Source of the DNA: JASLZO01 sp965247995
GTDB taxonomy: Bacteria > Chloroflexota > Dehalococcoidia > UBA6926
Assembly: GCA_965247995.1 (NCBI GenBank)
Contig: OZ252041.1
Coordinates: forward strand, 434,001-498,000
Direction: 5' to 3'
Length of the DNA: 64,000 nt
Shown piece by piece: positions 1 through 8,609 of this stretch. Positions within the stretch are counted from its first letter, which is position 1. Every line of letters starts with the position of its first letter. The translations under genes were made by a program, and so were the position numbers. Below the pieces are notes generated by a model, which searched no databases, was not told the origin of the DNA, and worked only from the letters and a program-made list of their open reading frames with translations.

Positions 1-16
1 ACCCGCTGGATCCCCC

Positions 17-38
17 GTCCGAGTCGAATTGCTCGGAC
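17..38. repeat. Inverted repeat in the 5' intergenic region
   Basis: A 7-bp perfect inverted repeat (GTCCGAG/CTCGGAC) flanks an 8-nt loop. It lies in the 92 bp before the first gene and no T-run follows on either strand, so a factor-independent terminator is not clearly supported. It could end the gene upstream of the window or be chance. Nothing else is recognisable in 1-92 apart from the ribosome binding site at about 81-86. Confidence 0.3.
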
Positions 39-92
39 CAATCCCAGAGAACGCGGAACAACCGGCGGCCCCCACCGAAAGGTAGGAACCAT

Positions 93-683
93 TTGGCGAC
101 GCGCATCGGCATTATCGGCGACACCCACATTCCCGGCTCGATCCCGGAGCTGTGGCCGGAGGTTCGAACCGTGTTCGAGGGAGTCGACCTCATCCTTCAC
201 GCAGGCGACCTGGAAACTCCCCGCGTCCTCGACTGGCTCGAGGAGACAGCCCCGGTGTTGGCCGCTGAGGGGAATCATGATCGCGGCCTCAGCCAATATG
301 ACGACCGGATCAAGCCCAAGCACTTTTTGGATATCGAGGGTTACCGTCTCGGTATGACGCACATCATCGACGGGTGGAATTGGGGGGCCGAACGGATCGT
401 CCGCACCTATCTGGGAGAGAAACCGGATATCGTCGTCTGCGGCGATACGCACTTCGAGTTCGTAAGGCGGGAGGATGGCATGCTCATCGTCAATCCCGGC
501 AGTGCAACGTACCCCCATAACATGGAAGCGCGGAGAGGCCACGTAGCGATATTGGAGATCGAGCGCGGATCTCCGCCAAACGCCTGGATTGTCGACCTCA
601 GCGAGTTATCGGACGTCCCAAACGATCGAGCGGACCCGCACCGACGATGGGAAGCGAATTCAGGCGGACGCGATGGACAGTAG
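93..683 (+). CDS. Metallophosphoesterase, YfcE/MJ0936-type
   Basis: Calcineurin-like phosphoesterase of 196 residues, the usual size for the short YfcE-type family, which hydrolyses phosphodiesters with a two-metal centre. The metal-binding signature is complete: GDTH at 9-12, GD at 38-39, GNHD at 60-63, a histidine in GMTH at 87-90 and GDTH at 117-120. The start is a TTG placed 6 nt after a GGTAGG ribosome binding site; no ATG fits. It stands alone, 53 bp ahead of a methyltransferase gene. A paralogue of similar length lies at 44115-44678. The substrate cannot be read from the sequence. Confidence 0.85.
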   Translation: MATRIGIIGDTHIPGSIPELWPEVRTVFEGVDLILHAGDLETPRVLDWLEETAPVLAAEGNHDRGLSQYDDRIKPKHFLDIEGYRLGMTHIIDGWNWGAERIVRTYLGEKPDIVVCGDTHFEFVRREDGMLIVNPGSATYPHNMEARRGHVAILEIERGSPPNAWIVDLSELSDVPNDRADPHRRWEANSGGRDGQ

Positions 684-736
684 CGAACGTCCTCCACATA
701 ATGACTCAACCTCACGTGATTGACTGAGGAGCCTAT

Positions 737-1813
737 ATGCAGATCCCGATGGTCTCATCCCGAACTCAGTTGAGCTTTGAGGCTCAAGCACGCCTTGATG
801 CCGTTTCTGGAATGAAGGGTTTCCTACTCCGCGAGTCCGGGCCCCGACTCGCCCGCGCCTACGCGAAGCTCGAGGACCAATACGCCGAGGAAAACCAAGG
901 CATACGCCCACAAACGCGAGAGGAGATCGAAGCGCTAGCACGACAGCTGCCGCTGTACTGGTTCGACCGAAGCCTCGCCCGCACGAGCCAGCAGATGATG
1001 TGGCGCTCAATCGGGGAGGCCCTGGACGCCCAGAGAAGCGCACTTGAGGACTACGTTGGGAGCTCTCCGTCCGACGCCCGCGGCGGCATCGAGGTAGCTC
1101 GCGAGTTCCCGTTGCCCGATTACTACACTGCGTACGACATTCACATCATGCCCGGTTCGTTCTATGGCGACCCGCTGGCTGGCCTGATGTACGACATCGG
1201 CGCCAAGCTCTACGCCATGGGGTACACCCACGGTGGGTACGAAAGCGGGAAGAAGCCGGTCGCCGACGCCGTCCCAGACCCGCAACCGGCCCGGATCCTG
1301 GACCTAGGTTGCGGTATAGGCGGCAGCACTATGCCGTTAGCAGACCGGTTCCCGTCCGCCGAGATATGGGGAATCGATCTCGCCGAGCCCATGATTCGCG
1401 TGGCCCATCGGCTGTTCGAAGAGAATCGAAAACGCGCCGTCTTTGCACAAGCGGACGCTTCAGACACCGGGTTTGCGGATGGATTCTTTGACGTCGTCAC
1501 CGCCACCATCCTCTTCCACGAGGTCCCGGTCGAACTGGGCCAGAAGATTGTCCGCGAGGCCCATCGCATCTTGCGCCCTGGCGGGTGGTTCGTCGTCGGA
1601 GACGTCGAGCCGTATCGGCACCTCTCTCCGTACCGAGCCTTTATCTCGGACTGGCAGACCGACAACAATGGAGAACCGTTCTGGCGAGGGTTCCTCGAGT
1701 CCGACCTGACTTCTTGGTTCCGTGATGCCGGTTTCACCTCGGTCGAGGAATGGGGCACCCCAGTAGCAGGGTCTCCTCGCAGGAACCCGTGGATTACCCG
1801 AGGCCAGAAGTGA
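737..1813 (+). CDS. Class I SAM-dependent methyltransferase
   Basis: A 358-residue protein. The C-terminal half is a Rossmann-fold methyltransferase: motif I LDLGCGIGG near residue 188, an acidic residue ending strand 2 (WGIDLAEPM), and a motif-III-like HRILRPGGWF segment. The first 170 residues are helical and show no domain I recognise; in related proteins such a part often shapes the substrate pocket. The reaction is S-adenosylmethionine-dependent methylation of an unknown acceptor, probably in the cytoplasm as there is no signal or membrane segment. The 3' end overlaps the next small gene by 25 bp, so the two are probably cotranscribed. Confidence 0.8.
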   Translation: MQIPMVSSRTQLSFEAQARLDAVSGMKGFLLRESGPRLARAYAKLEDQYAEENQGIRPQTREEIEALARQLPLYWFDRSLARTSQQMMWRSIGEALDAQRSALEDYVGSSPSDARGGIEVAREFPLPDYYTAYDIHIMPGSFYGDPLAGLMYDIGAKLYAMGYTHGGYESGKKPVADAVPDPQPARILDLGCGIGGSTMPLADRFPSAEIWGIDLAEPMIRVAHRLFEENRKRAVFAQADASDTGFADGFFDVVTATILFHEVPVELGQKIVREAHRILRPGGWFVVGDVEPYRHLSPYRAFISDWQTDNNGEPFWRGFLESDLTSWFRDAGFTSVEEWGTPVAGSPRRNPWITRGQK

Positions 1814-2076
1814 CGCAGACCTTTCCGAAACGCGAGCCGATCCCGCAGTACTTCGACTCGGCCGACATCGATCGTTGGGGAAAGGTCGTCACCGAATTGA
1901 TCGGTGAGGTTTGGGCGTTGAGTGAGCGCGTCCGCCGGCTGGAGCACGCTCTGTCCGCGCACGACATCCAGCTAGACAATGACGAGAGGGACGAAGACCA
2001 CATCGACAGCCGCGCCGCCTTCCTCCGACGGTCGTTCTGGCCTTTCCTCGAGGAAGAGACGGACGAGGATCGCTAG
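1789..2076 (+). CDS. Small acidic protein, possible coiled coil
   Basis: A 95-residue protein of unknown function. The reading frame is open from 1750, but the GTG at 1789 follows AGGAA at a suitable distance and the residues before it look like read-through of the methyltransferase frame. Residues about 25-60 (IDRWGKVVTELIGEVW onward) have heptad-like spacing of L, I and V, suggesting a short coiled coil, and the tail is strongly acidic (EEETDEDR). It overlaps the 3' end of the methyltransferase gene by 25 bp, which suggests translational coupling and perhaps a partner role. I do not recognise the family. Confidence 0.55.
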   Translation: MDYPRPEVTQTFPKREPIPQYFDSADIDRWGKVVTELIGEVWALSERVRRLEHALSAHDIQLDNDERDEDHIDSRAAFLRRSFWPFLEEETDEDR

Positions 2077-2141
2077 CGGGAGTCTCGGCTGATTCCTGCT
2101 GTCGAGTAGATGTCGCGCACGGCGATGCCGATGTCCTCCGA

Positions 2142-2315
2142 TCAACCGTTCGTGGTCCGGAAGTACGACTGAACGTCGCGCGCGTCTAACTGCCGCACGC
2201 CTTGACCGAATAGGACGTCAGATATCGCGCGGTAAACCCTCTCGAGGAACCGCCGAACCCGGCCGCTGGAGACTCGAGATGCGGCTTCGCTCACGCTGTC
2301 CTCGCGTCCCGTCAC
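2142..2315 (-). CDS. Small basic protein coupled to the nuclease-like gene
   Basis: A 57-residue protein of unknown function. It starts with GTG at 2315, sharing GTGA with the stop of the upstream gene, and is preceded by a GGGAGG ribosome binding site, so the start is well supported. The sequence is amphipathic and helical (for example RRFLERVYRAISDVLF) and ends DVQSYFRTTNG. There are no membrane segments and no cysteines. It is the second gene of a two-gene operon with the degenerate SNase-like protein. A role as partner or regulator is inference only. Confidence 0.55.
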   Translation of the reverse strand: MTGREDSVSEAASRVSSGRVRRFLERVYRAISDVLFGQGVRQLDARDVQSYFRTTNG

Positions 2316-2620
2316 ACAACCTCCCGCATGGCCTTGTTCACGCTTCTCCCGTCTACCCACACCTCAGCGAGCAAGCGCCCCAGTCTGTCGGTTTCCACCT
2401 CGTTGTAGAACACGATCTTATCCGCGACGAGCGCGGATAGACGGTTCTCGGCTGCGGCCCGCAGCTGATCGTTCGCTGGCCAGCCAACTCCTGCCAATAC
2501 CAACCGCTCCGCGTCTTCAGTGTAAAGAACCCCGCCCTCCACGACATCCACGATTCTGCCCCACCGCCGCGGCGATGAGAGATCTCCTTCACCCGATGGA
2601 GCCCCCGTACGGTTACTCAT
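2312..2620 (-). CDS. Degenerate staphylococcal-nuclease (SNase)-like domain protein
   Basis: A 102-residue protein that I align to the thermonuclease/SNase OB fold. The shared pattern is GRIVDVVEGG (strand 1), RLVLAGVGWP (active-site strand), ALVADKIVFY and the hallmark TDRLGRLLAEVWVDG at 77-91. Of the three catalytic residues of staphylococcal nuclease, Arg87 is kept (Arg82 here), but Arg35 aligns with Val41 and Glu43 with Ala49; the calcium ligand in DGDT is also lost. It is therefore probably inactive as a nuclease and may be a nucleic-acid or protein-binding module. It has no signal peptide. Its stop overlaps the start of the next gene (GTGA at 2312-2315). Confidence 0.65.
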   Translation of the reverse strand: MSNRTGAPSGEGDLSSPRRWGRIVDVVEGGVLYTEDAERLVLAGVGWPANDQLRAAAENRLSALVADKIVFYNEVETDRLGRLLAEVWVDGRSVNKAMREVV

Positions 2621-2739
2621 GTATGGACCGCGGGGATGCCATGCTCAAGAAGGCTAGACGCCTGCGCGATGAGTGTTTGGAAGTAGCATGAGTTACCACG
2701 CAGACTATCATCGGCCCGCCTGAATCCTGGAGGCTACTG

Positions 2740-4008
2740 ATGAACGACCACGCGGATAGCGTCGAGGTCCTCCGGGCGGAGATCGTCTCCATAGGGACCG
2801 AGATCCTGTTGGGGACCCTGACCGATACCAACGCATCGTGGTTGGCCGGGCAGCTTCCCAGCCTCGGAATTGGCAACTATCGCATCACCGCCGTTGGCGA
2901 CAACGTCGGCCGCCTGTCTGCCGCAATCCGGGATGCGGCTGATCGAGCTGACATCGTCGTCCTGACCGGTGGTTTGGGTCCGACCGAAGACGACGTCACC
3001 CGCGACGCCATCGCCGTGGTGTTCGACGAAGAGGCGTCGGTCGACCCAGAGCTGGAATCTCATCTGCGGGAGTTCTTCTCCCGCCGGGGAGTCGGGATGC
3101 CGGAGCGCAACCTAAAACAAGCCACACGTATCCCTTCCGCAGAGCCCTTGCGTAACCCCCGGGGCACCGCGCCAGGTTGGTGGGTTCGCAAAGACCGCCG
3201 CCTCGTCGTTGCCATGCCGGGAGTCCCCCGTGAGATGTTCCAGATGTGGGAGGACGAAGTTTCCCCTCGGCTCGTGGCGTTCTTGGCTGACCGCGACGCG
3301 GTTATCCGGTCAAAGACTGTTAAGACGTTCGGCATGAGCGAGGCGTTAGTCGATGAGCGTCTCGGCGGCCTCCTTCGAGGGTCCAACCCAACGATCGGCG
3401 TCTACGCCAAACAAGACGGCATCCACATCAGGGTAACCGCACGCGCCAGGACGCGGGAGAGCGCCGATCGCCTCATCTCCCCGATCGAAGATGCTGTTCG
3501 CGAGCTGTTGGGAGTCCACGTCTGGGGCGCGGAGAACGACACATTGGAGGGTACGATCCAGCGCATCTACACCGAGCAGGGCCTGACACTTGCTTCGATG
3601 GAATCGTGCACTGGAGGACTCCTCGCTAGCATGTTCACGGACGCACCCGGCGCTTCCAACTTCTTCGCCGGTGGTGTGGTCTCGTATTCGAACGAAATGA
3701 AAGTTGCTATGGGCGTCCCCCCCTCGGTAATCAAAGAGCACGGCGCGGTCAGCAGCGCATGCGCGATCGCGATGGCGGACGCGATCCGCGAACGCTTGGG
3801 CTCGTCGGTCGGGGTCGCGATAACCGGAGTAGCTGGCCCAGACCCGCTCGAAGGCAAGCAGCCTGGCCTCGCGTACATCGCCGTCTCCGACGGCACCCAC
3901 CACAAGGTCCGCGAAGGTCACTACCCACCGCATCGCCAAGACTTGAAACTGCGGGCTGCGCGCACGGCGATGTTCGAGGTCCGCGGGTGGGCGTTGGCCA
4001 CCGAATGA
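2740..4008 (+). CDS. cinA: CinA family protein (competence/damage-inducible; nicotinamide-nucleotide amidase)
   Basis: Full-length CinA of 422 residues. The N-terminal MoCF/molybdopterin-binding-like domain (residues about 7-175) carries the family motif GTEILLGTLTDTNA and a GGLGPTEDD segment. The C-terminal amidase domain (about 265-420) carries TLASMESCTGGLLA and the GVAGPD motif. In characterised proteins the C-terminal domain deamidates nicotinamide mononucleotide and the N-terminal domain can act as an ADP-ribose pyrophosphatase; both serve pyridine-nucleotide salvage. A GGAGG ribosome binding site precedes the ATG. It heads a probable operon with the flippase-like gene and phosphofructokinase. 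Confidence 0.9.
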   Translation: MNDHADSVEVLRAEIVSIGTEILLGTLTDTNASWLAGQLPSLGIGNYRITAVGDNVGRLSAAIRDAADRADIVVLTGGLGPTEDDVTRDAIAVVFDEEASVDPELESHLREFFSRRGVGMPERNLKQATRIPSAEPLRNPRGTAPGWWVRKDRRLVVAMPGVPREMFQMWEDEVSPRLVAFLADRDAVIRSKTVKTFGMSEALVDERLGGLLRGSNPTIGVYAKQDGIHIRVTARARTRESADRLISPIEDAVRELLGVHVWGAENDTLEGTIQRIYTEQGLTLASMESCTGGLLASMFTDAPGASNFFAGGVVSYSNEMKVAMGVPPSVIKEHGAVSSACAIAMADAIRERLGSSVGVAITGVAGPDPLEGKQPGLAYIAVSDGTHHKVREGHYPPHRQDLKLRAARTAMFEVRGWALATE

Positions 4009-4036
4009 CCTCCTCTTTGCCAACCATCGCCCGCCG

Positions 4037-5029
4037 TTGACGTTGCGCCTCGGTCGGCCGGGACCGTGGACGGTCATTCGCATCGTCGGCAGCACGGGCG
4101 TGGGAGTGATTCTTCTTTGGTGGGTTTGGCAAGGTATCGACACTCGCATCCTTGTGGACCGCATCCTCGAGTACCCCGTCGCGTTCGTACCGGTGGTATT
4201 AGCGCTCATGGTGGCCGCCGCAGCCGTGCGCGCCTACCGCTGGTCGCTCTTGTTACCCCCGGGAACGCTTTCTGTCGGGCGGCTGTTTCTCGTTGAGAAC
4301 ACCGGCATCGCGTTCAATAGCGTTTCGCCCGTCCGAGTCCTCGCGGAGCCTGTCCAACTCGCCTATCTGACGCTGCGTTTCCAATGCGACGTGGGCACCG
4401 GACTGGCATCCCTGGTTCTCGTTCGAGTGATCGATCTGCTCGTCACGCTGACGCTGATTGTCTTGGGTTTCATGTTGATCCGGCCCACTACGGCGGTGCC
4501 GCGGTCGGTCTGGTCCGGAATCGGCATGCTGTTCTTCGCGGCCGTCATCGTCATCTCGATCTCGCTGCTATCAGGACGCACGCCGTGGGCGAACAGGTTG
4601 AGGTTTGTCCGCCCTTACACCGAGGCATGGCACACCCTGGCAAGACAGCCAAGACGGTTCGTTTGGATCATCGCGGTCACCGCGGCGTTTTGGTTCGTGA
4701 AAGGGGGGGCTGCATTCGTTATTGCACGGGGACTAGAGATTGACTTTTCGCTGGCATTGAGCCTCGTGCTGATGTTGGCGGTCACAACACTCGGCCTCAC
4801 GTTGCCGGGGCTCCCAAGTGGGCTTGGTCCATTCGAGTTCGCGGCGACGCTCTTTCTCCCGCTATACGGGATTGTGCGTATCGACGCGCTGGCCTTTGGT
4901 CTCGTGCTCCACGCCGCGTTTCTTCTGCCCCCGATCGTCATCGCCGTTGCGACCATCATCACCGTCGGCCTGCCATGGCCGTCTCGTCACCACGACGGCC
5001 CTCCACCGATCAGCAGCGACAATGGGTAA
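4037..5029 (+). CDS. Flippase-like integral membrane protein (UPF0104 / LPG synthase TM-domain family)
   Basis: A 330-residue polytopic membrane protein with about eight hydrophobic segments. The arrangement matches the lysylphosphatidylglycerol synthase transmembrane-region family, with PVRVLAEP in the first third and GLTLPGLPSGLGPFE near residue 255-270 as family marks. Proteins of this family include lipid-flipping domains and many uncharacterised members; no catalytic synthetase domain is attached here. The likely start is TTG 4037, 28 bp after cinA; no ATG is available in frame nearby. The last codons overlap the next gene. Confidence 0.75.
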   Translation: MTLRLGRPGPWTVIRIVGSTGVGVILLWWVWQGIDTRILVDRILEYPVAFVPVVLALMVAAAAVRAYRWSLLLPPGTLSVGRLFLVENTGIAFNSVSPVRVLAEPVQLAYLTLRFQCDVGTGLASLVLVRVIDLLVTLTLIVLGFMLIRPTTAVPRSVWSGIGMLFFAAVIVISISLLSGRTPWANRLRFVRPYTEAWHTLARQPRRFVWIIAVTAAFWFVKGGAAFVIARGLEIDFSLALSLVLMLAVTTLGLTLPGLPSGLGPFEFAATLFLPLYGIVRIDALAFGLVLHAAFLLPPIVIAVATIITVGLPWPSRHHDGPPPISSDNG

Positions 5030-6020
5030 AATGACCGTGGTCATGCAAAGCATTGGCGTCCTCACGAGCGGAGGAGACGCCGCGGGCATGAACGCCTCGA
5101 TACGGGCGGCGGCCCGCGCGTCTGTCGCATCCGGGATCCGTGCCTTCGGAATCCGAGATGGGTTCGATGGTCTTCTCCGGGGTGACGTGCACCGCCTTCA
5201 TGCCCGCTCCGTCACGGGCATTATCCAGCGCGGGGGTACAGTCCTCGGAACATCCCGGTCTGCCGCATTCGAGAAGCCCGAAGGGCGAGCCCAAGCCGCT
5301 AAACGGCTTCGGGAGGCCGACATCGACGGACTCGTTGCGATCGGTGGGGACGGCACCGTCGAGGCATGCCGATTGCTTTGGGACGAGCAACGCATCCCGG
5401 TCATCGTTGTCCCAGCAACGATCGATAACGACATCCCTGGAACGGACTTTTCCGTCGGCTTCGACACCGCGGTCCACACCGCTGTCGACGCCGTAGACCG
5501 CATTCGAGATACGGCCGATTCGAATGGCATGGTCTTTTTTGTCGAGGTGATGGGGCGGAATCGTGGCTTTGTCGCCTTATACGCCGGCCTCTCAGGAGGT
5601 GCGGACGCCATCCTCGTCCCCGAGGAGCACGGCGATATCGACCACCTCTGTCAGCGCCTCAAGAACGGTCACCGGACCGGCAAGAAGAGCCTCCTCGTGA
5701 TTGTCGCCGAAGGGGACGAAGCGGGCGGCGCATTCAGCGTGGCCGAGCAAGTCCGAGAGCGCCTGGGCGAGCGGCTGCGGCTCGAATATCGCGTCACAGT
5801 CCTTGGGCACGTACAGCGAGGAGGCATCCCCAGCCCCGCCGACCGCGTCCTCGGCACAGTGCTCGGCGCTGCTGCTATCGACGGGCTCCAAGGTGGCGAA
5901 ACACACCACCTCGTTGGTGAGGTGGGTGGACACGTCGTCTATACCCCGCTAGACGAGGTCCACCACATGCACAAGGACCTCCCGCAGGAGCTCGTTCACC
6001 TGCTCCACACCGTCGGTTAG
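5022..6020 (+). CDS. pfkA: 6-phosphofructokinase
   Basis: Glycolytic enzyme phosphorylating fructose 6-phosphate; 332 residues, near the usual 320. Motifs in order are GGDAAGMNA (phosphate loop), IGGDGT, PATIDNDI with the catalytic Asp, and EVMGRNRGF. The glycine in GGDGT and the lack of lysine before TIDND (Ala instead) favour ATP rather than pyrophosphate as donor, following the known residue rule. The open frame reaches back to 4818, but homology begins at MQSIGVLTSGGD; ATGs at 5022, 5031 and 5043 are all possible. I use 5022, which overlaps the upstream gene by 8 bp. Confidence 0.88.
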   Translation: MGKMTVVMQSIGVLTSGGDAAGMNASIRAAARASVASGIRAFGIRDGFDGLLRGDVHRLHARSVTGIIQRGGTVLGTSRSAAFEKPEGRAQAAKRLREADIDGLVAIGGDGTVEACRLLWDEQRIPVIVVPATIDNDIPGTDFSVGFDTAVHTAVDAVDRIRDTADSNGMVFFVEVMGRNRGFVALYAGLSGGADAILVPEEHGDIDHLCQRLKNGHRTGKKSLLVIVAEGDEAGGAFSVAEQVRERLGERLRLEYRVTVLGHVQRGGIPSPADRVLGTVLGAAAIDGLQGGETHHLVGEVGGHVVYTPLDEVHHMHKDLPQELVHLLHTVG

Positions 6021-6027
6021 ACGACGA

Positions 6028-6960
6028 TCAAGAGACGGGCGGTTTCCACTCCGGCAGCCCTTGCATCACATCCGCCACGGTCCGGTACCGTCCGAATGCA
6101 GGTATCAGGTACACACCGGAAATCGTCGTATGCACAGCCTCGATGAGTTCCCGCGCCAGTCGGACGCCTGTCGCAATCTCTTCTTCGGGCGAGGCAGTGC
6201 GCATCGCTTCGTGAACATCCTTCGAGATCACGAATCCGGGAACGTTCGATTCCAGAAACTGCGCATGGCGCGCGCTCCTCAACGGCACGACTCCCATCAC
6301 CACAGGCAATGGGAATCCGCCGAGCAGTTGGCGTGAACGCTCGATTGACTCCGGATCGAATACCGCCTGGGTGACGATGAAATCAGCCCCAGCACCCACC
6401 TTTCGATCCAGACTGGCGCGTTCCTGGCCCCAATGTGCCTTCTCCGGGCTGAGGACAACACCCGAGGTAAACGAAGTCGGACCGTCCAACGTAACGCCGT
6501 CCAGGTCTGTCCCTGCGTTCGCAGCCGAAATCAAGCGGACCAACCCCGATGACGTCACATCTGAAACGCTGGAGGCTCCCGGGAAATCCCCCATCTCCGG
6601 TGGGTCGCCTTTGAAAACCAGGACGTTGCGAACGCCCAACGCATGCGCCCCTAACAGGTCGCCTACCAGCGCGGGTAGCGTGCGAAAGCTCGTCGCCACG
6701 TGCATCAGCGCCTCTGTATCGAGGTTCTGCTGTATCAGCGTCGACATTGCCAGGGCACTCATGCGCCCTTGCGCGAGCGGCGCATCCGTCGCATTGAACG
6801 CGTCGACCCGAGTCGCGGCACGCAGGTCGCGCAGTCTCCGAAATGTCCGGGAAGCGTCGAACCCTCGCGGTGGATGGACCTCCACGGTCACGACGAATTC
6901 CTTGCCAAGCTTCTGCCCGAAGGCGGAGCGTTCGGGGTCCGTCGCGTTTTCGCTGGTCAC
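6028..6960 (-). CDS. metF: Methylenetetrahydrofolate reductase
   Basis: FAD-dependent reduction of 5,10-methylene-THF to 5-methyl-THF for methionine synthesis. A 310-residue TIM-barrel protein with VTVEVHPPRG at the N-terminus, NATDAPLAQ near residue 55, NVLVFKGDPP near 120, ADFIVTQAVFD near 190 and PVVMGVVPL near 215, matching the MetF pattern of substrate and FAD contacts. The frame is open to 7224, but the GTG at 6960 shares GTGA with the end of gpsA and begins just before the homologous region. Last gene of the argF-der-plsY-gpsA-metF run. Confidence 0.85.
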   Translation of the reverse strand: MTSENATDPERSAFGQKLGKEFVVTVEVHPPRGFDASRTFRRLRDLRAATRVDAFNATDAPLAQGRMSALAMSTLIQQNLDTEALMHVATSFRTLPALVGDLLGAHALGVRNVLVFKGDPPEMGDFPGASSVSDVTSSGLVRLISAANAGTDLDGVTLDGPTSFTSGVVLSPEKAHWGQERASLDRKVGAGADFIVTQAVFDPESIERSRQLLGGFPLPVVMGVVPLRSARHAQFLESNVPGFVISKDVHEAMRTASPEEEIATGVRLARELIEAVHTTISGVYLIPAFGRYRTVADVMQGLPEWKPPVS

Positions 6961-7982
6961 GATCGGAGCGGGTGTTCCGTCGTCGGGGCGCGGGCCATCA
7001 GTTCCCCAAGCGCCTCCCGCGGGTCCAAACCATCGTGAAGCACCCGCCGCGTTTGCTCGGTAATCGGCATGTCGACACCAAGTTCGCGCGCTAACACCAG
7101 CGCGGCGGATGTTGTATCGACGCCTTCGGCGACCTGACCCAGCGAGCGCAGAATCTCGTCGAGCTTCCGGCCTTTCGCGATCTCCTGACCGACGAAACGG
7201 TTGCGCGAGAGCGCGCTGTAACACGTCGCGATCGTGTCGCCGATCCCAGCGAGACCCGAGAACGTCAGTGCATCGGCGCCAGCCGCGACCCCAAGCCTCG
7301 TGATTTCCGCCAGGCCTCGGGAAATCAACGCCGCCTTGCCGTTGTCGCCGTACCCCATTCCGTCCGCCATTCCAGCTCCGAGCGCCAGGATGTTCTTTAA
7401 GGCTCCGCCCAACTCGACGCCCACGACATCGGAATTCGTGTACACACGAAACCTCGGTGTGTTGAGGAGTTCCTGTACATCCGACGCAGCGGTTGCGTCG
7501 GACGACGCGACCACGGACGAAGAAGGCATACCTTGGGAGACCTCTTTCGCCAGGTTGGGGCCGGACAAGACCACATAGGCCACGTCACCACCCGCTCCAA
7601 GCTCCTCGCGAACGATGGAACTCATGCGCCTGCCGGTGCCCAACTCCAGGCCTTTCGTCGCTCCCAGCACGATGGTCCGCTGGCTTCGCTCCACCGAGCG
7701 GAGGCGTCGGATGTTCTCCCGGAACGCAATAGATGGCACCGCCACGACGACGACGTTCGCATCGGACATCGCCCGCTCCAAGTCACCCGTCGCGGACAAA
7801 GCATCGGGAAACGTCGTCCCTAGCAGCCGGTCACGGTTTTCCCGGTGTTCGTTGAGGCTTGCTGCCTCGGCGTCGGTGCGGGCCCAGAGGTGCGTCTCGA
7901 TCCCGGCTCGGGCCAAGTGGACCGCAAGAGTCGTCCCCCAACTGGTAGTGCCGATGACCGCGGCTCGTTTGGAGTTAGCCAA
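6957..7982 (-). CDS. gpsA: Glycerol-3-phosphate dehydrogenase [NAD(P)+]
   Basis: Makes sn-glycerol 3-phosphate from dihydroxyacetone phosphate for phospholipid synthesis. 341 residues, the usual length. The N-terminal Rossmann fold starts GTTSWGTTLAVHLARAG, a slightly altered form of the usual GAGSWGTA. SGPNLAKEV and ELGGALKNILALGAGM carry the catalytic and substrate lysines. It lies 9 bp after plsY, which uses its product, and overlaps metF by 4 bp. Coupled translation of the three genes is likely. Confidence 0.92.
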   Translation of the reverse strand: MANSKRAAVIGTTSWGTTLAVHLARAGIETHLWARTDAEAASLNEHRENRDRLLGTTFPDALSATGDLERAMSDANVVVVAVPSIAFRENIRRLRSVERSQRTIVLGATKGLELGTGRRMSSIVREELGAGGDVAYVVLSGPNLAKEVSQGMPSSSVVASSDATAASDVQELLNTPRFRVYTNSDVVGVELGGALKNILALGAGMADGMGYGDNGKAALISRGLAEITRLGVAAGADALTFSGLAGIGDTIATCYSALSRNRFVGQEIAKGRKLDEILRSLGQVAEGVDTTSAALVLARELGVDMPITEQTRRVLHDGLDPREALGELMARAPTTEHPLRS

Positions 7983-7991
7983 TCCGCGACC

Positions 7992-8609
7992 TCAGGCCGG
8001 CTCCCCAAACCGGCGCTCAGTCCCTCGGAGCAGTCGGGCGATGTTGTCTCGGTGCTGGAACACGATTAACCCACCGCCGGCCATTGCCAACGGGGCGAAT
8101 ACGATCGGTTCCGACCCTTGGACCGCCAGCCCGACCATGATCGAACAGCACCCCAACGTCCCGGCGATCGAACCCAGCGAAACATAGCGCGAGAGCCCAA
8201 TCACCACGGCAGCGAGCGCGATTCCGATCACCGCAGCGATTGGCACCACGACCAAGGCAGCCCCCATTGCCGGCATGACCCCCCGGCCACCGCGGAACCC
8301 GACCGAAATCGGCCAATTGTGTCCGGCTAAGACCGCGACCCCCGCGCCGACGTAGCCAGCAGTATCTGCCAGCGCTCCGCCCACGACCATCGCTGCCGCC
8401 CCTTTCCCGACGTCTAGGAACGTCACGATCGCTGCGGCCCTCCACCCGATGGTCCTGAGCACATTCGTCGCGCCCGTCCGCCGGCTCCCGTGTTGCCGCA
8501 CGTCCACGCCACGCCACAAGCGGCCCACCAGGACGCCAGATGGCACCGAACCGAGCAGATAGGCAATCAGCAGCACGGGACCCATCTCGAGCGCCCCGTT
8601 CAGGCTCAC
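7992..8609 (-). CDS. plsY: Acyl-phosphate glycerol-3-phosphate acyltransferase
   Basis: Integral membrane acyltransferase forming lysophosphatidic acid from acyl phosphate and glycerol 3-phosphate. 205 residues with about five hydrophobic segments. The family motifs are present: LLGSVPSGVLVGRL (motif 1), RRTGATNVLRTIG (motif 2, SGN.GATN type with an altered start) and FRGGRGVMPAMGA (motif 3, GGKGVAT type with Arg and Met). The GTG start at 8609 overlaps the stop of der (GTGA). Confidence 0.9.
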   Translation of the reverse strand: MSLNGALEMGPVLLIAYLLGSVPSGVLVGRLWRGVDVRQHGSRRTGATNVLRTIGWRAAAIVTFLDVGKGAAAMVVGGALADTAGYVGAGVAVLAGHNWPISVGFRGGRGVMPAMGAALVVVPIAAVIGIALAAVVIGLSRYVSLGSIAGTLGCCSIMVGLAVQGSEPIVFAPLAMAGGGLIVFQHRDNIARLLRGTERRFGEPA

